DNA of 64,000 nt from Chamaea fasciata (taxonomy: Eukaryota > Chordata > Aves > Passeriformes > Sylviidae): positions 31,332,914 through 31,396,913 of the forward strand of contig JARCOQ010000009.1 in the NCBI GenBank assembly GCA_029207755.1. Reading direction: 5' to 3'. Numbering within the stretch: the first letter of the stretch is position 1; the number at the start of each line of letters is the position of its first letter. Of this stretch, positions 12,602 through 23,355 are shown one piece after another. The notes beneath the pieces were generated by a model. The model saw only the letters and a list, made by a program, of their open reading frames with translations, was not told where the DNA came from and made no database searches. The translations under genes were made by a program, and so were the position numbers.

Positions 12602-13249
12602 TCCTTTCTCAGCTCTGTAAAGTTGCCATGCAAATTATTGGCCAGCTTGAAGTAGCTTAAAGATTACATATGGTATGTTCCCACTGAAGTCTTTTGTCCC
12701 AAATAAAACAGGGTGAGAAGCAGGAGGTGAATAGCCTGCATAGCAGTGCCTCCATGGTTTTCATGGAGTTTCATGTCTTCTTTTAGTAGGTGCTGTTTCA
12801 GATGAATTTCACTTCAGCCAAAATGGCATTTATGGTTAGAAGTCTGGAGGGAACCTGAAGAATGAATGGTTTGGACAAATGAGTAATTTGAGGGAATTCA
12901 TCTTCTGTGGAGGAAATACAGGGACAGTGTAGAATTTGATTCACTTCAGATAGAAAACAAGGAAGAAGTGCCTTGGGATGTAAGATTTTACTCTGATTAG
13001 ACCAGCCAAGCAAGCAGACCAAGACCAAACATGCAGATTTTTGTACTAATGCTTGAAGTCTTGAAAACTACAGCAGCGTGGTGAGATCCGTGTGCTCTGG
13101 ACATCTGGAGTTCATGTTGGAACAGATGCATCGCAGATGTGCTGGAAGGCAGGGAGCTGATGGGATCTGTACAGCAGCAGAAAATGAGTGTAGCAAGGGT
13201 TGTGTGCAGTAAAGCTCTAAAGGAAGCCCAGATTTATGAAAGAAAGAGG
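12602..13249. other. Intron, nothing recognised
   Basis: No repeat or coding signal seen. Confidence 0.55.
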
Positions 13250-13393
13250 ATCACAGAAACCCAGACTGGTTTGGGTTGGAAGGGATCTTAAAAGCCATCT
13301 CGTTTCACCCCCTGCCTTGAGCAAGGACACCTTCCACTATCCCATGTTACTCCAAGCTTTGTCCAGCCTGGGCTTGGACACTTCCAGGGATGG
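13250..13393 (-). mobile_element. CR1 LINE short 3' end
   Basis: The plus strand shows the complement of a CR1 3' end: CCCAGACTGGTTTGGGTTGG, AAGGGATCTTAAAAGCCATC, ACACCTTCCACTATCCCATG, GCTTGGACACTTCCAGGGAT. It stops at 13393, 247 bp before a CR1 piece in the opposite orientation. Confidence 0.87.
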
Positions 13394-13639
13394 GTAAAAG
13401 AGGACAACGAGGCCTCTGGAATGTCCATAGGCAGAAAGGTCATGTCTGAAAGGGAGGACTTGGATATTTGAGCCCTCCTTGCCAGTTGGGCAGCGAAGGC
13501 TTGGTGTCCAGTTCAGGTGGAAATTATTGATACGCCACATTTTGGCACTGATTTTACTGAACTCTTTCATGGTGTCCTTGCAGAAGCAAATGCTCAATGA
13601 GATCTGTATGGTAATAAGTGTTAGAAAAAGCTCTGGTTT

Positions 13640-13892
13640 TTGAGATGCCCTAATTGTGACCATCCAGGACATGAAGGAGCCAACAAGAAACATGGAGAGG
13701 GACTGGGGACAAGGGCTTGGAGTGACAGGACAAAGGGCAGTGGTTCCCCACTGCAAGAGGGCAGGGATAGATGGGATATTGGGAAGGAATTGCTCCCTGG
13801 GAAGGTGAGGAGGCCCTGGCACAGGGTGCCCAGACCAGCTGTGGCTGCCCCTGGATCCCTGGAAGTGTCCAAGGCCAGGTTGGACAGGATCA
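13640..13892 (+). mobile_element. CR1 LINE fragment lacking its 3' end
   Basis: Sense CR1 3' UTR: GACCATCCAGGACATGAAGG, GAGAGGGACTGGGGACAAGG, GATGGGATATTGGGAAGGAA, GGAAGTGTCCAAGGCCAGGT. It breaks off after TTGGACAGG and has no terminal tail. With the inverted copy at 13250-13393 it may represent one rearranged insertion. Confidence 0.87.
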
Positions 13893-14896
13893 GAACCTCC
13901 CAGTAAAGAGGGGAAGCTTTGAGGTGATTGGAAGCTAATGGCTCCCTTGGAGCTGTTGAATGCACCTCACAAAAAATATCTGCAGCCTCCTTGGAAAGAG
14001 TTAGAGAAGGAAGAAAGCTGGAAGGATTAGAGGGAGAATCTACTCAGCTAGGAAAATAAATCTACCAACCCATTTTTAAGTTTGATGCTGCCGGAATGGA
14101 TTTTAAAAGTATTTTTCAAGAAGAAAACTGTGAACCCTCAGAGGATGCAAATGTACTGAAATGAAACTGTAGCAGTTGGAGTGCATCGAAGTAGGTATGG
14201 GAAATTTCTTCTGGGATTGAACGGAGTGTCACAGGAAATTTGTAGCAATAACAAGATAAAGCCAAATAATCATAGGTGCTCTAGCCAGAACTGAGGATTA
14301 CACCAGATAAATGTATAAATCCAGGATAACTGTGCCCCAGAACCACCTGCCAGTCACTTCCTTACGGTAAAATCCGTGCTTCTGGCAAGCTTCCTTCTTC
14401 TTTTCTGCCTGCCATGAAAATGAACTGGTTGTTGGATCAAAACAACCACCCTGCTGTCTTTGGGGACAACGTTGGGAACTGCCACAGCTGGTACTCAATT
14501 TTTAGCTCTGAATAAACAACGAGCAATTGGCTGTTAAATAGATAAAATATCTAAGTGTCTATAGTGTCTTTTCACTTGACAAGGAGTGTGGAGTTGGAAT
14601 CATTAGCTGAGTCTCTCTGGTGGAATAATGGAATTTGTGTTAGAGTTTGATGTTTTTTACTGTCTGGGCATTGTACAGTGGGTAAAATAACTGCATTTAT
14701 GGAGCACTGGTGGGTTCATTAATAGGAGAGCAAAGGTGCTCAGCACACTTTACAGCTGCTTGTTTCCAGGGATTTCCCTGCAGTGAGCCCTGGCTACATT
14801 GTTCTGGTTGAATTCAAGCCCCAAGGTGATTCCTGTCAGGACATATTTTGTGTTTTGCAAGATGAGTACCCCTGTATTTGAGCAAAAATAAGGTTG
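13893..14896. other. Intron, nothing recognised
   Basis: Unique-looking sequence with moderate AT content. Confidence 0.55.
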
Positions 14897-15024
14897 TGGG
14901 AATTCAAGGCCAGGTTGGGCGGGGCTTGGAGCAAGTTTGGATAGTGGAAGGTGCCCCTGATCATGGAAGGGGGTGGAATTGGATGAAATTTAAGGTTCCT
15001 TACAATCCAAACCCTTCTGGGATT
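14897..15024 (+). mobile_element. CR1 LINE short 3' end
   Basis: Sense CR1 tail: CAAGGCCAGGTTGGGCGGGG, TTGGATAGTGGAAGGTGCCC, then TACAATCCAAACCCTTCTGG. 5' truncated at about 14900. Confidence 0.85.
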
Positions 15025-16762
15025 AAAGCAAAATGTATTAATAATACTAACAATGAACAGGAAAAAGTGAGAGAGGAATAAACCTCAAGTCTCAATAATA
15101 TTTCTTACTTACTGATTGCAAAACCCAAATTGCTCTTTAGAGATACCATCTCCCAGCAAGCCTGGTGGAAATTCCCCTGGATAACAGAGTTGGCCACTCC
15201 AGCAGACTCCAAAGTGCCACTGCCCCCAGATCTCCCCTGCTGCTGTGTCTTTCTTTTCATTATTTGTAATAAATGGCCGGGACTCAGAGAAGCTCTGATT
15301 CATCCCAGGTTGCAGGAGCACAGAGTTCATGTGGTATTTCAGCAGTTCATTATTTCAATTAACATATTAAGGCATCCCTTCCTTCAGTTTACTCTAGCAG
15401 AGGTCTCAGATAATGTAATTACCAGGCATAAACTGTATTGTAACTTCCCCATGTGCCATTCAGTCAAACCATGGAACTTTGTGTAAATGCTAATTATTCT
15501 CCTCATTCCCAAACGTGTTTTTCAGGTCAGCTCTAAACTGAGCAAGTCCTTTCAGCTTTGCAGAGCTGATCGAGCACTTTCTGTCCAACATCTGCATATG
15601 GAGGCAACTTTGTGCCCAAATCCCCAAATGTCCATTAGGAAAACAGCTTTTCATGGCACATTACGAGTGCTACTCAACCACCAAGCTGTTTCCATTATTC
15701 GATATTTATCTGAATTTGTGTCTGAAGTGTTGTATCCAGTGCACTGAAAAGTAGGCTTGGGAGTTTTTGTCCACCTCTTATCGCATCCCCTCACTCTCTT
15801 CTGAAAATCAAGCTGACTGTGTTGTTCTAAATGACAGTGTCTTCCCAAGCTGGAGGCACGATTGCCTTCCATTACTAGGGAAATGTTTGGGAGTGAAGAC
15901 ACTGATTAATCTTAGAAGGAATAAAGCTTGTTCCTAGCTCCATTTGGGATATGACAGATATCTGTCACCAGCAGCAGGGCCTGTGAATGCTTCAGCTGAA
16001 GCCCATTTTTTACTTGCCCTTCCCACCGTTCAGCTGTTCTCCTGTGCTCTGAGCTGGAATTGCTGTCCTTAAGGCTTCGTTAAAAGGCTCGCAGCTGAAT
16101 TGTTTGGGGGTGTGCAAAGATCAGTTTGACTGTTGCAGTTCACTTCCATTAAATCATACTCAGGGAGGAAAAATGCCAAGGTGGGAAGGAAAGTGTGGGT
16201 TGGGATGCTGTAGGAACAGCAGTGATGGGAGAGGATGAGGTTGGAGAACAGCAGAGCATCAGCAGAGTATCGGTAGAGTTGTCACCAAGAGGTCCAGGGT
16301 TGACGGCCACAGTGGAAGCCCATAGAGAGGCCAAGAGCAGTCAGGGATACCCTAGGAAGCCCAGACAGGGACTTCTGTGGTGTTTCTATTGCAGACTTTC
16401 TCCTGCTGGCCACTCCCTCAAATTGAGCTGCGTTTAATGTCCCAAATCCCACAAATTCAGCCTTCCAGGAATGGCAAATATGAAAGTTTGAAGTTAAATA
16501 AGAGAGATCCATAATGTCTGTGGAAGGGAATGTATAGAAGGAAGTTTGATGTGCTGGCATAGGGGGAGCAGCAGCAAGGTCAGGAATGGCACAAGCAAAT
16601 TGTCTTTGTACCCTCAGTATAGAGACAGAAGACACAAAATCCTGAGCCTAAGAAAATTTTCTCTTCCTAAATCCTTTTGTTAATTATGTGTGTAGAGAGG
16701 AACTGATTTCCACTGCCAGGTCCCAGCACGGCCCAGCCTTTGTGGATTGCATGGGAAATAGC
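15025..16762. other. Intron, nothing recognised
   Basis: Several 60-120-codon open frames occur but none resembles a known protein or is flanked by good splice sites in frame. Confidence 0.55.
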
Positions 16763-17103
16763 TTGGAGAAAAGGAGGCTCAGGGGGGACCTTGTGGCTCT
16801 GCACAACTCCCTGACAGGAGGGGACAGCCAGGGGGGGTCGGGCTCTGCTCCCAGGGAACAGGGACAGGCCAAGGGGAAACAGCCTCAGGCTGTGCCAGGG
16901 GAGGCTCAGCTTGGACAGCAGCAGGAATTTCTGCATGGAAAGGGTGCTGAGGCCTTGGCAGGGGCTGCCCAGGGAGGTTTGGAGTGCCCATGGCTGGAGG
17001 TGGCACTCAGTGCTCTGGGCTGGGGACAAGGTGGGCATTGGGCACAGCTTGGACCTTGTGGTCCTGCAGGGCTTTTCCAGCCTCAGTGATTCTGGGATTC
17101 TGT
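16763..17103 (+). mobile_element. CR1 LINE fragment, 'GGACCTTGTGGCTCTGCA' subfamily
   Basis: Sense CR1: GGAGAAAAGGAGGCTCAGGG, GGACCTTGTGGCTCTGCACA, CAGGGACAGGCCAAGGGGAA, AGGCTGTGCCAGGGGAGGCT, and the end TTTTCCAGCCTCAGTGATTC. The minus-strand copy at 41154-41348 and the short end at 30335-30420 are of the same subfamily. Confidence 0.8.
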
Positions 17104-17782
17104 GTAAAGAGCCCCTTCCTCTCTCTGTCCATGCAGACCATCCCTGCAGTGCCTGGAGCAGAAGCTGAAATGGAACAGGATCAAACCAGATTTGAATGTG
17201 TAATTTTTCTCACAAGCTTAACAAGAGGGATGGAACAAAGTTAACACTCAATATTGAGTGTGGCTCATGTCTGGTCCCTGAGGTCAGCTCTTAATTTTCA
17301 GTAATGGAGTGGGTTTTTCCACAGTCAGACGCATCTCAACAAATCACCCGTTAGTTTTTCAGCCTCTCTATTTTATTGCAAGAATGTACTGCAAATGACA
17401 GGACTCTTTATAACAGAAAGATAAAATGAAGAGGGAAAGGGTTGGAACGTCCAAGAGGATTTGCTTGCAGCGTTGTTTATTGGCCTGTGTAATGGGCTGT
17501 TATTTTGCCTCTCAAATGACACCGGGTTTCCCTTGGGATGCTCTGACCTCTTCAAGGAGAGTCTTATGCAAACTGAGAAAAAAAAAAATCAAACATTGTG
17601 TTTGGCAGCAACCTGTCAAAATGGAAAGCAGCTCTGAATGTTCAGCGGTGACTGCCAGGGGTCGGAAAATTCATTTAGATGACGTGGCAGTGATGCTGCA
17701 GGAAAGAAAAATTGGGCACCAGTGCAGCTTTGGGACTGCCTCAGAAGATTAAAGTTTTTGTCCAAATACTTTTCTCTTTTCA
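17104..17782. other. Intron, nothing recognised
   Basis: No repeat or coding signal seen between two CR1 copies. Confidence 0.55.
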
Positions 17783-18265
17783 CAGAATCCTGGAATGGTT
17801 TGGGTTGGGAGGGATCTTAAAGCCCATCCACTTCCACCCCTTGCCATGGGCAGGGACACCTTCCACTATCCCAGGCTGCTCCAAGCCCCAGTGTCCAGCC
17901 TGGCCTTGGACACTTCCAGGGATCCAGGGGCAGCCACAGCTGCTCTGGGCACCCTGTGCCAGGGCCTCCCCACCCTCCCAGGGAACAATTCCTTCCCAAT
18001 GTCCCACCTATCCCTGCCCTCTGGCAGTGGGAAGCCATTACCCCTTGTCCTGGCACTCCAGACCCTTCTAAAGAGATCTCTCTCCATGTTTCTTTCAGCC
18101 CCTTCATGTCCTGGAAGGTCACAATCAGGTCACCCTCAGCTCGGTGTCACCTGCAACCCTCCTGAGGATGCCCTCAATGCCTTTGTCTGTGTCATTAATG
18201 AAGATGTTAATCAGTATTTATCCCCCAAGGGACACCACTGTCACCCTGAGCCATTGGCCACTATT
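17783..18265 (-). mobile_element. CR1 LINE: 3' UTR joined to a reverse-transcriptase fragment
   Basis: 17783-18131 is a standard minus-strand CR1 3' end (plus strand: GAATGGTTTGGGTTGGGAGG, CCTTGGACACTTCCAGGGAT). 18132-18265, read on the minus strand, resembles the CR1 ORF2 palm region: it conceptually reads as a degenerate 'IFINDTDKGIE' stretch followed by a decayed copy of the FADD catalytic box. In an intact CR1 these two parts are far apart, so an internal deletion or two abutting insertions is likely. Stops and lost catalytic residues make it inactive. Confidence 0.75.
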
Positions 18266-19455
18266 TTCCTCTCAGAAAAAGAATAGACCTAATTTTCTAA
18301 ATTATTTCCTTTCCTTGGTGTTTATTTTATGTACTTGGGAGGCAGGCGAGAGGGAGAGAAGTGCAGTTTATTAAGAGCCAATTTAATACACTGTACATCA
18401 GTGGAGTTTATGGAGAGAAACATTATAGATTTATGATACTGTTCCTGCAGTAAAGCCATCACAGAGGTGCTCTATCAGCGCATCTTTCTTAGCAGAGAAA
18501 CCGCTCTGGGTTGGTGCCAGCTCCTTCCCAGGGTTTCCTTTACATCCCCTAGGTTTCCTGCATTTCCCAGGGCTGGTTTTGGGAACTGTCACTACCTCCT
18601 CTAAAAAAAAGCCATTAACAAAAAGGTGGATTTATCAGGCTACTTAAAAGTTTTAGGTCTTCTTTTGACACTGTAACAACATTTTAAAAGAAAATTATTA
18701 ATAGATTTCTACAAGGCAAACAAACAGCTCCTGTGGTATTAAATCTCACAAGAAAATATTTCCTATTTAAAGTTATACCTCTGCTCATCTCCAAATATAA
18801 AACATCTGATTTTATTCCATGTCCAGCCTATTAAACCCCACACATTTCAATAACACATTTTTGGTGCTTCCTCACATGGGATGGAGAACTGGTAATAGAT
18901 TAGAGAGGTGTTTTTAAACAGTAAATTCTCCGAGCACCTCCAAACTCATGTCTGGAAGACTCCAAATAATAAGTTTGCAAATTTTTCACAGGAAGCAGCC
19001 CCAGAGGATTCAAAGGCTTCTTGATCGAAGTGGGAAGTATCTCAAACAATGGAAGATGGAGGCTGAAGTTACAGAAGGAGGTGTTCTTTGCAGTGTGTCG
19101 CTTCTGAAATACATTCACAAATCACTGTGGACAAGCTCCTCTGCCTGTCCTCCCCAGCAGTAAATCAAAACTCGCTATCCTTAGGCACTTTGCCAGGGGA
19201 AAAGGCAGGAGGAACACAAATGTGTCACGGCTCCACCTCAGACTGCAAAATGGAGGGTGGTGCTCACCTCTGTGTGCTGAAAAACTGGGATATGGGAAAG
19301 GAGCCAGTAAAGGGAAAAGGAAATGTCAGTGTGCAACTAACACTACACAGGACTATGGAGATTGGGCTGAATATGGAAAAGCCAAACAGGAAACTCACCT
19401 GATCCCTCTGGCTGAGCATTTCCAGCAGGGCTGAGTATGGGATATGGAAAGCAGA
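18266..19455. other. Intron, AT-rich, nothing recognised
   Basis: AT-rich up to about 18900, then mixed composition. No named element. Confidence 0.55.
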
Positions 19456-19682
19456 GTTAGAATCATAGGATGGAATCACAGAATGGCTGGGCTGGAAGGG
19501 ACCTTAAAGACCATCCAGTCCCACCCCCTACCATGGGCAGGAACACCTTCCACTACTCTAGAGTGTTCCAAGACCCAAAGTGCAGCCTGACCTTGGACAC
19601 TTCCAGGGATCCAGGGGCAGCCACAGCTGCTCTGGGCACCCTGTGCCAGGGCCCCACCATCCTCACAGGGTAGAATACAATC
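19456..19682 (-). mobile_element. CR1 LINE 3' end with tail octamers
   Basis: The plus strand begins AGAATCATAGGATGGAATCA, the complement of the CR1 tail, then GGGCTGGAAGGGACCTTAAA, ACACCTTCCACTACTCTAGA, CCTTGGACACTTCCAGGGAT and GCCACAGCTGCTCTGGGCAC. It ends near 19682. Confidence 0.9.
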
Positions 19683-19837
19683 CACCCTATACTTCACTTA
19701 AAACCTTAAACCATTCTGGTGCCATGGAGAAAATGGGGAAGATTCCAGCAGCTGATGCCTCGTACTGACCTCAGCCACCAGTGACTGAATGATAAGACCT
19801 GGAAGCATTTTGGCTGCTGAAGCCAAAGTTTTACTTG

Positions 19838-19940
19838 TAGAATCCCAGAAATGTTTGGGCTGGAAGGGATCAAGATCATCTTGTTCCAACCCGTTTGCCA
19901 CAGGCAGGAAATTCCTGCTTTCCACTGGATTGTTGTTAGC
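19838..19940 (-). mobile_element. CR1 LINE short tail, diverged
   Basis: TAGAATCCCAGAAATGTTTG, GGCTGGAAGGGATCAAGATC and ATCTTGTTCCAACCCGTTTG match the complement of a CR1 3' terminus. It is short and diverged. Confidence 0.6.
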
Positions 19941-20015
19941 TCTGAGCCCCCATGGACGGATCTGTATTGGTAAATTAAGCAGCAGCAGGGTCTTTTCTGT
20001 GTCTCTGAAGCAAAC

Positions 20016-20794
20016 TGTCATAGGCTGAGCATGTCTGTTCAAGTATCACCTTTGACCTCTATTAAGATCTGATTAGTGAGAGATGCCTCTGCCTGAATTA
20101 AGGTGCAAACCAATCCACGTGCCGAAGTAAATAATATGGAATTTATGTAGCAATGAGTGTGAGGTAGAGAGATAGGAAGGAATAGAAAAGAGAGGAGAGA
20201 GAGACAGATCCAGCAGAAGATTGTCACCATCCCTAGATCCAGTGGTGCCGTACTTGTCTCTCTTCATCCTGGGGCTCTCAGTGGTGGAGGGTCCCAAAGT
20301 CCTCTGGAACTTTTCCCTATTTATATACTTTAGCAAGCAAGGAATTAATGCTCATGGGCATCACAGGTCTCTTATGCTATTGGTTAAATAATTCCCTTGT
20401 TTGTAATGCTAATTAGTGCCAGCTCAGAGTTTCTGTTCTTTTGAGTTGGTGATTCCTGGGATCCGTGGTCACGATCTGTCCCTGCCAGAATTCCCTTTGT
20501 CCCAGTCAGAGCTGCTGCATTGACTTTCCTTGTGTCTCATAAATTCTGCCTTTTTTGTGCCCATTCTCAGCAATTCCTTCTCTCCAGCTTTGTTCACCTC
20601 CCGTTAAGCTGGGATAACACCCAGACAATTGTGTCACCTCGATCTTAGCTCCAGTTCGTGCTGTGGGGTTTCTCTGCAGTTCAGGTTCCAGGTATCCACA
20701 GAGGAATATTCTGGGGGGCTTTGGTGGTCGTTGGTGGTGGCAGCTGCCATCTGTCCCTAACCTGGGGTGAGCTTTGGGTGGTCTGTGTGTGACA
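20016..20794 (-). mobile_element. Candidate solo LTR of an endogenous retrovirus
   Basis: This block is bounded by TGTCA (20016) and TGACA (20794), an imperfect inverted repeat with the TG...CA ends typical of retroviral LTRs. On the minus strand a TATA-like TATATAAATA (about 20319-20328) is followed by a purine/pyrimidine-asymmetric region. Just upstream of the minus-strand start, 20795-20806 reads as the purine run AGGGAGGGAAC, as in a polypurine tract. I see no primer-binding site at the other end and no clear target duplication. No gag, pol or env sequence is seen nearby. The length of 779 bp is within the LTR range. Family not recognised. Confidence 0.5.
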
Positions 20795-21706
20795 GTTCCC
20801 TCCCTACACGCTTTGCCACAGGGGGAATTTTCCTGGGGATGGATTTCCCAGGATGTGGTGACTGGATTTTGCCTTCACCGGGCCTAGAGTTAACTCCATC
20901 CTGTTACTCTCTTCTGTCTTTATCTCATGGATTTAACAGTGCTTGAGACAGTGTTCTCTTTAATCCTCTAAAACCAGTACTAGCACCTAAACCTGGCTGG
21001 TGGTGGCACCTCCCAAGCTGTTCCCAGCTGTTACTTGGGCAAGGACCAATTTGCCAGGACCAACAGTGTCCTGGAGTCTGGAAAGCAGGGCAGGTCTTCC
21101 TGCCTTTCCTCCCTTTTGCTATTGTCAGAGTAATTTTCTTTCCAGTAATTTGCTTGGCAAATAAACAAAATTCTTCATTAGCATTTGAGATACTTACTTT
21201 CATCCTTATTAGATACCAGGCACTTATAAAGCAGCTTGACATGTATTTTAGTTTTTTCTATGCAAACAGGGAACTTGAACAACAAAATAAAGGAGATGCA
21301 AATGATCTGTTCCTAAACCTGACAGGGTTTTTCATTTAATACCATTAGGCTCCATGTTCCTATTTTCAATTAGCTCTGAAATCTGCTTACACACTCTGCT
21401 GTTTACTATTCCTGTCAAAAGCAAGGAAGGGAATGCAGGATGTGTTCAGGAAAGACAGAACCCGAGAAATGCTGAGAGAAAGAATCAACTACAGAAATAA
21501 TTTGCTGTTTATAGTGTCTCGATGGAATTGCTCGCTGTGAAGATAAAAGCCTTGGCCGTGAGAGAGCACCTGAAAACTTAATTCAGTTGTTGACATCCTT
21601 TTCGTCTTCTATTGGAAGGTCTTGTTTTGGATGGTGGTATGTTTGTTTAAGAAATTTGTCAAAAAATGTAGATGCTTTTGTTTTCATGGTTCAGAAGGAG
21701 GTGAGC
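20795..21706. other. Intron beside the LTR candidate
   Basis: If the LTR at 20016-20794 were a 3' LTR, internal retroviral sequence would be expected here on the minus strand. I recognise none; after the purine run at 20795-20806 the sequence looks unique. Confidence 0.5.
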
Positions 21707-22090
21707 CTCCCCCCGTGGGCAGCCCTGGAGGCACCTCTGGAGTGCCGTGTCCAGCTCTGGATCCTCAGCACAGCAGGGCCAGGGAGCTCCTGGAGCGGGG
21801 CCAGCGGAGGCTGCGCAGCTGAGGAAGGGCCTGGAGCGTGTGGGAAATGGCCAGGAAAGGCTGAGGGAGCCGGGGCTGTTCAGCCTGGAGAGGAGCCCCA
21901 GCTGAGAGGGGCCCCGAGCCCTGGGTGTCCCTGTGTGCAGGGAGGGCTCCCAGCAGGGCCCAGGCTCTGCTGCGGGGGCCCAGCAATGGCCCCAGAGCCA
22001 CGGGCAGGGCCTGAGCCCAGCAATTCCCCCTGCACAGGAGGCACAACTTCTTCCCTGGGCAGTGCCCGGCCCTGAACACATTGTCCACAT
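21707..22090 (+). mobile_element. CR1 LINE fragment, upstream part of the 3' region
   Basis: Sense CR1: CCGTGTCCAGCTCTGGATCC, CAGGGAGCTCCTGGAGCGGG, GGAGCCGGGGCTGTTCAGCC, GTGTGCAGGGAGGG, then CCAGGCTCTGCTGCGGGGGC and ACTTCTTCCCTGGGCAGTGC. It has no terminal tail. Its first 240 bp are almost identical to the reverse complement of the nested fragment at 47625-47936. Confidence 0.8.
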
Positions 22091-22287
22091 GGCCTGGGGG
22101 GGCTCCCCATGAAAGATTTTGACTCGATTGGATGTAGAACAAAACATTTAGGAGACATAACAGTTGCCGGTTACTCCCAGTTTTCTGTGTGGCTCTCAGA
22201 TTGGTTCTACTTTCAAGAATTATTATTTCTCTATTTCTTGTCTCTTCTTTTGTAGTTTTTCTGTGAAAAGCCTTATTAAATGTACTT

Positions 22288-22448
22288 CCCTCTCCAAGAG
22301 AGCTGGAGAGGGACTTAGGACAAAGGATGGAGGGACAGAACACCGGGAACGGCTTCCCACTGCCAGAGGGCAGGGATGGATGGGATATTGGGAAGGAATT
22401 GTTCCCTGGGAGGGTGGGGAGGCCCTGGCACAGGGTGCCCAGAGAAAC
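22288..22448 (+). mobile_element. CR1 LINE fragment lacking its 3' end
   Basis: Sense CR1: AGAGAGCTGGAGAGGGACTT, GCTTCCCACTGCCAGAGGGC, GGGATATTGGGAAGGAATTG, CCTGGCACAGGGTGCCCAGA. It stops abruptly at about 22448, 18 bp before a CR1 piece of another subfamily in the opposite orientation. Confidence 0.87.
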
Positions 22449-22465
22449 TGGTTTTTTAAGTGATT

Positions 22466-22688
22466 AAGTGTCAGCCTGGCACCACCATGTTCACCACTAA
22501 CCCAGTTCCTCAAGATTTTTGAATGCTTCCGGGGATGGTGAGCTCACCACTTTGCTGGGAAGCCCATTCTAGGGCTTGAGAACTTTTTCTGTGCAGGAAT
22601 TTTCTCTTATATCAAATCTAAACCTGCCCTGGTGCAACTTGAGGCCATTTCCTTTACCCTGTCCTTTCTTACCTGGGAAAAGAGACTG
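22466..22688 (-). mobile_element. CR1 LINE fragment, minus orientation
   Basis: The plus strand carries the complement of the 'GAGGTGGTGGAGTCCCC' CR1 subfamily: CACCACCATGTTCACCACTA, GGGGATGGTGAGCTCACCAC, CTGGTGCAACTTGAGGCCAT, TACCTGGGAAAAGAGAC. The terminal tail is missing at the left border. Confidence 0.75.
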
Positions 22689-23220
22689 CCACTCACTTCC
22701 ACGTCCATTTTCATTTCCACATGGCAATAGAACAGCAGAAATTTGGTTAATCACATCTAATACTCTTTCTAATCCAGATTTTAGTTTTTAAGAGCACTTT
22801 CAGATCACAGATTAAGTGAAATGCTGCAAGTTCTTAGCAACTTCCTCCAGATATTTGGTTTCAGTACCCTCAACTTTCTCTTTATGCTGAGAAGTGTTCA
22901 AAGAGCTTTTGGTGAGGGTGATTTCCCTGTGGAAAAGGAGCAGGTCTGACTGAAGGGGAAAATAAAATCAATCATAGTTTGCAAGTCAGGTGATGAAAGT
23001 TTAAAAAGCTGATCCTCAGGTAACACTTTGAAGCTGGTTATGTCCTTGCTGCTTCCCTGACAGCCAGGTCAGGGGAGTGTGAAATAATTGACTGGCTCTG
23101 GAGGACAGTGTGGCTTTTACAAGTTTGCTTTTTCCCCTGATAACTGCAAAACTGCTGCTTAAAATTGGCTTCTGATGGTAGCACTTTAGTGGCATTAGGG
23201 ACTTGAGATTGGAGTTAGGA

Positions 23221-23355
23221 GGAATCACATAATCATGGAGTGATCTGGGTTGGAAGGCACCTTAAAGCTCATCCCTGTTCCACCCCCTGACATGGGCAGG
23301 GCCACCTTCCACTAGACCAGGTTGTTCCAACCTGTCCTTGAACACTTCCAGAGAG
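23221..23355 (-). mobile_element. CR1 LINE short 3' end
   Basis: The plus strand reads AATCACATAATCATGGAGTG, GGGTTGGAAGGCACCTTAAA, CACCCCCTGACATGGGCAGG, CCTTGAACACTTCCAGAGAG: the complement of a CR1 terminus including tail octamers. Confidence 0.85.

Noticed and set aside
21587..22343. Overlapping open frames up to 192 codons on both strands
   Set aside because: CR1 sequence with high GC; no protein family resemblance.
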